DNA of 16,554 nucleotides from contig DGYA01000117.1 of the NCBI GenBank assembly GCA_002396505.1, forward strand, positions 1-16,554, written 5' to 3'. The stretch comes from Cyanobacteria bacterium UBA5018. GTDB lineage: Bacteria > Cyanobacteriota > Cyanobacteriia > PCC-6307 > Cyanobiaceae. This document shows, in pieces, positions 13,707-16,554 of this stretch. The notes beneath the pieces were generated by a model. The model was not told the DNA's origin and did no database searches. It saw only the letters and a program-made list of their open reading frames with translations. Numbering within the stretch: position 1 is the stretch's first letter; each line of letters begins with the position of its first letter. The position numbers and the translations under genes are program-made.

Positions 13707-14354
13707 ATGAACCTCCCCAACCTCGACCAAACTGGCCCCGATCTGTCTGGTCAAGCCGATTTACTGCAACTGGGGCCCGCCGGCGCCGCTGCCCGGCTGG
13801 TGCTGTTGCACGGCTGGGGCGCCGATGCTCACGACCTGCTCGATTTGGGGGAAATGCTGGTGGGCCCAGAGCTGAGCGTGGTGGCCCTGCAGGCCCCAGA
13901 AGCCCACCCGCTGGGGATCGGCCGTCAATGGTATGACCTGCAACCGATCGACTGGGGCCAGCTGCCGGCCGCGCGGGCGGCCCTGCGCCAGCGACTGGAG
14001 CGGCTGGCCAGCAGCGTGCCCCTTGGGCGCACGGTGGTGCTGGGCTTCTCCCAAGGTGGCGCCATGGCCCTGGATGTGGCCAGCGGCCTACCGGTGGCCG
14101 GCATCGTTGCCTGCAGTGGCTATCCCCACGAGGGCTGGCTACCCCAGGCCACCGCGGCACAGCCGCTGCCGCCCGTGCTGCTTAGCCATGGCCAACAGGA
14201 CCCGGTGGTGCCTTTCGCCGCCAGCGAAGAAGCCCGCAAGCGGCTGGTAAGCGGTGGTGGCAGCGCCCAGTTATTGGCCTTTGAGGGCGGCCACACGATC
14301 GACCCGGCCATACTGCCCAGCATCGCCAACTTCGTAGGCGCCTGCCTGGGCTAA
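13707..14354 (+). CDS. Carboxylesterase/phospholipase-type alpha/beta hydrolase
   Basis: 215 residues, single alpha/beta-hydrolase domain of the acyl-protein-thioesterase-like carboxylesterase group (YpfH/EstB-like). Oxyanion loop LLHGWGAD at 33-40. The nucleophile is Ser115 in GFSQGG, and the rest of the triad is probably Asp165 (GQQDPVVP) and His196 (EGGHTID). No signal peptide, so cytoplasmic. The natural substrate cannot be read from sequence. I chose the ATG at 13707 rather than the upstream open frame from 13404, because that would overlap the purH start and add an unrelated 100 residues. Divergent from purH with 54 bases between starts. An intricate hairpin follows its stop codon. Confidence 0.88.
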   Translation: MNLPNLDQTGPDLSGQADLLQLGPAGAAARLVLLHGWGADAHDLLDLGEMLVGPELSVVALQAPEAHPLGIGRQWYDLQPIDWGQLPAARAALRQRLERLASSVPLGRTVVLGFSQGGAMALDVASGLPVAGIVACSGYPHEGWLPQATAAQPLPPVLLSHGQQDPVVPFAASEEARKRLVSGGGSAQLLAFEGGHTIDPAILPSIANFVGACLG

Positions 14355-14364
14355 CCATGAGGGA

Positions 14365-14404
14365 AGCCCATGGGAGTCGCTGATATCAGCGGCGCCCATG
14401 GGCT
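14365..14404. repeat. 40-base near-perfect dyad after the esterase gene
   Basis: AGCCCATGGG (14365-14374) pairs with CCCATGGGCT (14395-14404). Inside it, CGCTGATATCAGCG (14378-14391) is a perfect 14-base palindrome, with only a 3x3 internal mismatch (AGT opposite GCG). It starts ten bases after the esterase stop codon. No T-run follows on the plus strand. It could be a U-tract-less 3'-end structure or a protein-binding palindrome. Confidence 0.75.
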
Positions 14405-14468
14405 GCTCGACAGGGCCCCCAAGGAGGCTCTGGATTTCGCGATTTCGACGACCCCGCCAGCTGAACGC

Positions 14469-14520
14469 GTCAGTTACCCGAGTCAGTTACCCGAGTCAGT
14501 TGAACGAGTCAGTTGAACGA
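14469..14520. repeat. Four 13-bp tandem repeats between the esterase and DUF3155 genes
   Basis: GTCAGTTACCCGA occurs at 14469-14481 and 14482-14494. The variant GTCAGTTGAACGA follows at 14495-14507 and 14508-14520. The constant part is GTCAGTT..CGA, and the copies come as two identical pairs. The array sits just beyond the 3' end of the minus-strand DUF3155 gene (stop at 14543). No open reading frame is supported. Confidence 0.85.
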
Positions 14521-14542
14521 TCCGCTCACACAATCAAACCGC

Positions 14543-14914
14543 TCACACAAAGGCGTACTCGTACTCCTCCATCTCTTCCCAATCATCGGCAGCCAGCGCT
14601 TCCAGGCCTTCGAACAGCACCTCCTCACCGATGCGGTCGACGATCTCGCGCAGAGAGGGGAACAGGAAGTGGTTCTCCTCGGCGTACTGGGCACTGAACA
14701 GGCCCTTCTCACCCCAGAAAAAACGATCGGTGGTGTGCTCGTTGCGGCGCACGTTGAGGATCGCCGGTGCCATCAGGCCGTTTTCGGCGATGTAGCGGCG
14801 GGCGGCGGTGACGGGCTTGTGGGAGCCGGTCTCCAGATTGTGGGTGCCCACATGGGCGAGCACCCGCTGGCCAGCCAGACGACGACGGCTGATCCGCTTG
14901 CGCTTCTTGGACAT
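14543..14914 (-). CDS. DUF3155 family protein
   Basis: 123 residues, soluble. A strongly basic N-terminus (SKKRKRISRRR, residues 2-12) is followed by a conserved core HKPVTAARRYIAENG (32-46), NVRRNEHTTDRFFWGEKGLF (54-73) and YAEENHFLFPSLR (77-89). The acidic tail includes DDWEEMEEYEY. This matches the cyanobacterial DUF3155 family, whose function I do not know; the basic head and acidic tail could suit nucleic acid or ribosome contact, which is inference. I chose the ATG at 14914 (MSKKRKR), preceded at 14926-14922 by GGGAG with seven-base spacing; the frame is open to 15223 but that extension is repeat-derived and not family-like. Its leader may be long and structured. Confidence 0.85.
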   Translation of the reverse strand: MSKKRKRISRRRLAGQRVLAHVGTHNLETGSHKPVTAARRYIAENGLMAPAILNVRRNEHTTDRFFWGEKGLFSAQYAEENHFLFPSLREIVDRIGEEVLFEGLEALAADDWEEMEEYEYAFV

Positions 14915-15002
14915 TGAAATACTCCCGTCAGGGAGGAAGAGGGGGGACGAGGAAAGCCAGGGTGCGGCAAAAGCCAGACCGGCGGCGAAGCCTTCCGAAC
15001 AA

Positions 15003-15036
15003 CCAGAAAGAGCGAGCAACGCCCGACCCTTTCTGG
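15003..15036. repeat. 8-bp inverted repeat in the DUF3155 upstream region
   Basis: CCAGAAAG (15003-15010) and CTTTCTGG (15029-15036) are perfect complements around 18 bases. If the DUF3155 transcript starts further upstream, this would form a leader hairpin about 90 bases before the start codon. Confidence 0.5.
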
Positions 15037-15071
15037 CGCCCGAGAGCGGGGGGAGAGGATGCCAAAAGCCT

Positions 15072-15152
15072 TTAGCTCGATCCGCCGAAGTGGATCGCTT
15101 AGCTCGATCCGCCGAAGTGGATCGCTTAGCTCGATCCGCCGAGGCGGATCGA
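15072..15152. repeat. Three 27-bp tandem repeats, each a hairpin
   Basis: Units at 15072-15098, 15099-15125 and 15126-15152 begin TTAGCTCGATCCGCCGA. Units 1 and 2 are identical and contain CGATCCGCCGAAGTGGATCG, a stem with one G-T wobble and a CGAA loop. Unit 3 reads CGATCCGCCGAGGCGGATCG, a perfect 9-bp dyad around GA. The unit 3 changes keep or improve pairing, which suggests the fold matters. Confidence 0.85.
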
Positions 15153-15261
15153 TAGGCTTCAGCAGGACGCAACTGCCTCTGCTGTAGCCTCAAAAGCGTG
15201 AAAACGCAATGTTGGCTTCGCACAGGGCTGCATGCCTGGCCGGCCGCTCGCGAACTGCGAA

Positions 15262-15302
15262 GTATTGGCCGATACCGACATCTTAAGACTTTTTCTCAGA
15301 AT
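15262..15302 (+). promoter_or_regulatory. Candidate NtcA-activated promoter of the histidine kinase
   Basis: GTATTGGCCGATAC (15262-15275) is a perfect GTA-N8-TAC NtcA consensus, with six of seven dyad pairs intact. CAGAAT (15297-15302), four of six matches to TATAAT, lies 21 bases downstream, close to the 22-23 spacing of class II NtcA-activated promoters. The kinase ATG is 52 bases after CAGAAT. In the opposite direction no -10 is seen at the matching distance, so the plus strand is favoured. Chance occurrence of the six-base consensus in a window this size is not negligible. Confidence 0.45.
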
Positions 15303-15353
15303 TCCCATGCCCCCGGGAAAACTTTTTTTACATGCTGGGCCTGAGCGGCCAAG

Positions 15354-16475
15354 ATGCCAGTCTCCAAGCGGTTCCTGACCCTGCTGAGCTTTCAGTTGGC
15401 CCAGTTCGCCGACAGGGATGATCTGCGCTCTTTGATCGTCTACGTAGCCCAACCTGGATCCGGTCCCACCCCCGACCTGGTACCGATCGGCCAGTGGCCC
15501 AGCGATGGTCTGGCCCTGCCCACGGTGGGACCCGACAGTCCCCTGCGCCAGCCCGCCGAGGCGCGCCGCTGGCTGCCCCTGCGCCACGAGGACGTGCTCC
15601 TGGGCGCCCTGCAGGTGGAAACCGCCGCCCTCCCCTGGCCGCTGCCCCTGCGCCAGCGACTGCAGGCGGTCGCCCTCTGCCTCACCCAGGCCCTCTGCCT
15701 GGATCTGGAACGTCAACAACTGCAGGCGGAGCTCCAGCTGCAGCGCGAGCAACTGCAGTTGCTGCTGCACCAACTGCGCAATCCCCTGGCGGCGCTGCGC
15801 ACCTTCGCTCAACTGTTGTTGCGCCGACTGGAACCCGGCAACCCCAACCGCTCCCTGGTGGAAGGCTTGCTGGGCGAACAAGAGCAGATCAATCGCTACC
15901 TAGATGCGCTCGATCGCCTCGGCGAACCGGAATCGCTGCCAGATGCGGCCAACGCGCCGATCCCCCTGCTGCTGCCGCCCCTGGCTCCTGGCACCAGCTC
16001 GGCCCTGCCAGGGGCCCTGGAGCCATTGATCAGCCGCGCCGCCGCCACCGCCGCCCTGCAGGGACGCCCCTGGCAACAGCCAACCCTGCTGCCCGACTGG
16101 CGGGGCGACAGCGGCGCCGTGGCCGAGATCCTGGCCAACCTGCTGGAGAACGCCTTCCGCTACAGCCGCCAGGGCGTTGCGGTGGGTCTGCACTGCAGCG
16201 GCGATCACCTGCGCGGCTGGCAATTGACGCTGTGGGATGGCGGCAGCCCGATCCCAGAGGCCGAACGCCAGCTGATCTTCGAGCGGGGCATCCGGGGCAG
16301 CCAGGGGGCGGACCTGCCAGGCACAGGCCTGGGCCTGGCCCTGGCCAGGGACCTGGCCCGCTCCCTGGGAGGTGAGTTGGAACTGCTGATCCCGCCGGCG
16401 GCCGCGGCCCCGGAGCTGCCCGCCGCGGGCAACGCCTTTCGCCTCAGGCTGCCGCCCGCGCCACCAGGCCCATGA
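15354..16475 (+). CDS. Sensor histidine kinase, Hik2/chloroplast-sensor-kinase-like
   Basis: 373 residues, no membrane helix, so a soluble sensor. Residues 1-110 form a GAF-like sensory region, less conserved. A leucine/glutamine-rich coiled coil (116-138) leads into the H-box HQLRNPLAALRTFAQLLLRR with phospho-acceptor His139. The ATP-binding domain has the N-box ILANLLENAFRYS (Asn266), G1 WDGGSPIP (Asp295), F-box IFERGIRG (308-315) and G2 GTGLGLALA (323-331). The LRNPLxALRTFxxLL form of the H-box resembles cyanobacterial Hik2 and its plastid homologue CSK, which report photosynthetic electron transport or osmotic state; this link is from recalled pattern. No response regulator is adjacent. 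A perfect NtcA-type site lies upstream. The 3' end overlaps the convergent cobS gene by 32 bases. Confidence 0.9.
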   Translation: MPVSKRFLTLLSFQLAQFADRDDLRSLIVYVAQPGSGPTPDLVPIGQWPSDGLALPTVGPDSPLRQPAEARRWLPLRHEDVLLGALQVETAALPWPLPLRQRLQAVALCLTQALCLDLERQQLQAELQLQREQLQLLLHQLRNPLAALRTFAQLLLRRLEPGNPNRSLVEGLLGEQEQINRYLDALDRLGEPESLPDAANAPIPLLLPPLAPGTSSALPGALEPLISRAAATAALQGRPWQQPTLLPDWRGDSGAVAEILANLLENAFRYSRQGVAVGLHCSGDHLRGWQLTLWDGGSPIPEAERQLIFERGIRGSQGADLPGTGLGLALARDLARSLGGELELLIPPAAAAPELPAAGNAFRLRLPPAPPGP

Positions 16476-16554
16476 GCAGCAGGCCCAGGGCCTCGCTCCA
16501 CTCCACGCAGGCCCCGTAGCTATCGCCGCTGTGGCCGCCCAGCCTGCGCCCCAG
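16444..16554 (-). CDS. cobS: Adenosylcobinamide-GDP ribazoletransferase, C-terminal fragment (runs off the window)
   Basis: The minus-strand frame from the window edge to the TGA at 16446-16444 encodes 36 residues with GGHSGDSYGACVEWSEALGL followed by a hydrophobic LLLMGLVARAAA tail. The GG-x-x-GD-x-x-GA-x-x-E-x-x-EAL pattern is the conserved C-terminal region of cobalamin synthase CobS, the membrane enzyme joining the lower nucleotide loop to adenosylcobinamide-GDP. The gene continues beyond the right edge. It overlaps the end of the convergent kinase gene by 32 bases. It is too short for a full assignment, but the motif is distinctive. Confidence 0.75.
   Translation of the reverse strand: MGRRLGGHSGDSYGACVEWSEALGLLLMGLVARAAA

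Larger units (their letters stand above)
14915..15353. other. Longest gene-free stretch: divergent upstream region of DUF3155 and kinase genes
   Basis: It holds, in order, a C/T-biased leader of the DUF3155 gene on the minus strand (14927-14956), an 8-bp inverted repeat (15003-15036), three 27-bp hairpin-forming repeats (15072-15152), an NtcA-type site (15262-15275), and an AT-rich patch (15282-15332) that probably contains the kinase promoter. I see no convincing small gene in it. Confidence 0.6.

Noticed and set aside
15072..15152. CRISPR-like array
   Set aside because: The 27-bp units are directly adjacent with no spacers, and there are no cas genes nearby.
14808..15155. Plus-strand 115-codon frame ending in AEVDRLARS repeats
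   Set aside because: The repeats are translated hairpin DNA, and the 5' half is antisense to the DUF3155 gene.
15159..15881. 240-codon minus-strand frame opposite the kinase start
   Set aside because: Gln/Leu-rich antisense of the kinase coiled coil, and it spans the likely promoter.
15494..16375. 293-codon plus-strand frame inside the kinase gene
   Set aside because: Out-of-frame shadow; Pro/Ala/Arg/Gly-rich, whereas the kinase frame carries the H, N, G1, F and G2 boxes in order.

Overview
The window looks like core chromosome of a high-GC picocyanobacterium of the Synechococcus/Cyanobium group (Cyanobiaceae). The evidence is the set of cyanobacterium-restricted small families (DUF3181, DUF3155, DUF1997 and DUF4079-type proteins), the cyanobacterial/plant-type IspH, a Hik2/CSK-like sensor kinase, cobalamin synthesis (cobS tail) and four HIP1 octamers (GCGATCGC). 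The species is inferred from protein character only; no database search was run. I see no phage, transposon, integron, CRISPR array or defence island.

Layout. (i) 1-3993, minus strand: glyA (serine hydroxymethyltransferase), a WecA-type polyprenyl-phosphate sugar-1-phosphate transferase and cinA. The last two overlap by ATGA. Upstream of glyA lie tRNA-Arg(ACG) and its intrinsic terminator. (ii) 4163-5017, plus strand: three small cyanobacterial proteins (a two-helix membrane protein, a DUF3181 protein and a conserved hypothetical). The first two are joined by an unusual triple 17-bp repeat that forms a relay of three stop/start overlaps. (iii) 4998-6602, minus: murJ, the lipid II flippase, convergent with the preceding gene and overlapping it by 20 bp. 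(iv) 6641-11259, plus: sfsA, an ammonium transporter (amt), ispH and a DUF1997 protein. (v) 11516-13652, minus: a DUF4079 membrane protein and purH. (vi) 13707-14354, plus: a small alpha/beta-hydrolase carboxylesterase. (vii) 14543-14914, minus: a DUF3155 protein. (viii) 15354-16475, plus: a histidine kinase, converging on the C-terminal end of cobS (minus), which runs off the window.

Functionally this is housekeeping metabolism: one-carbon and purine synthesis (glyA, purH), envelope precursors (WecA-like enzyme, murJ), isoprenoids (ispH), nitrogen uptake (amt), cobalamin (cobS) and signalling (kinase). No new multi-gene system is evident. The points worth a second look are in the non-coding and junction sequence: the ATGA relay at 4390-4440; a perfect GTA-N8-TAC NtcA-type site with a plausible -10 ahead of the histidine kinase; three strong hairpins lacking a U-tract directly after or between genes (9151-9188, 12035-12093, 14365-14404); and several short tandem repeats (13-bp x4, 27-bp x3, 14-bp x2, 15-bp x2).

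Stretches of more than 300 bases without a gene: only 14915-15353. It holds a purine/pyrimidine-biased leader, an inverted repeat, the 27-bp hairpin repeats and the probable kinase promoter.
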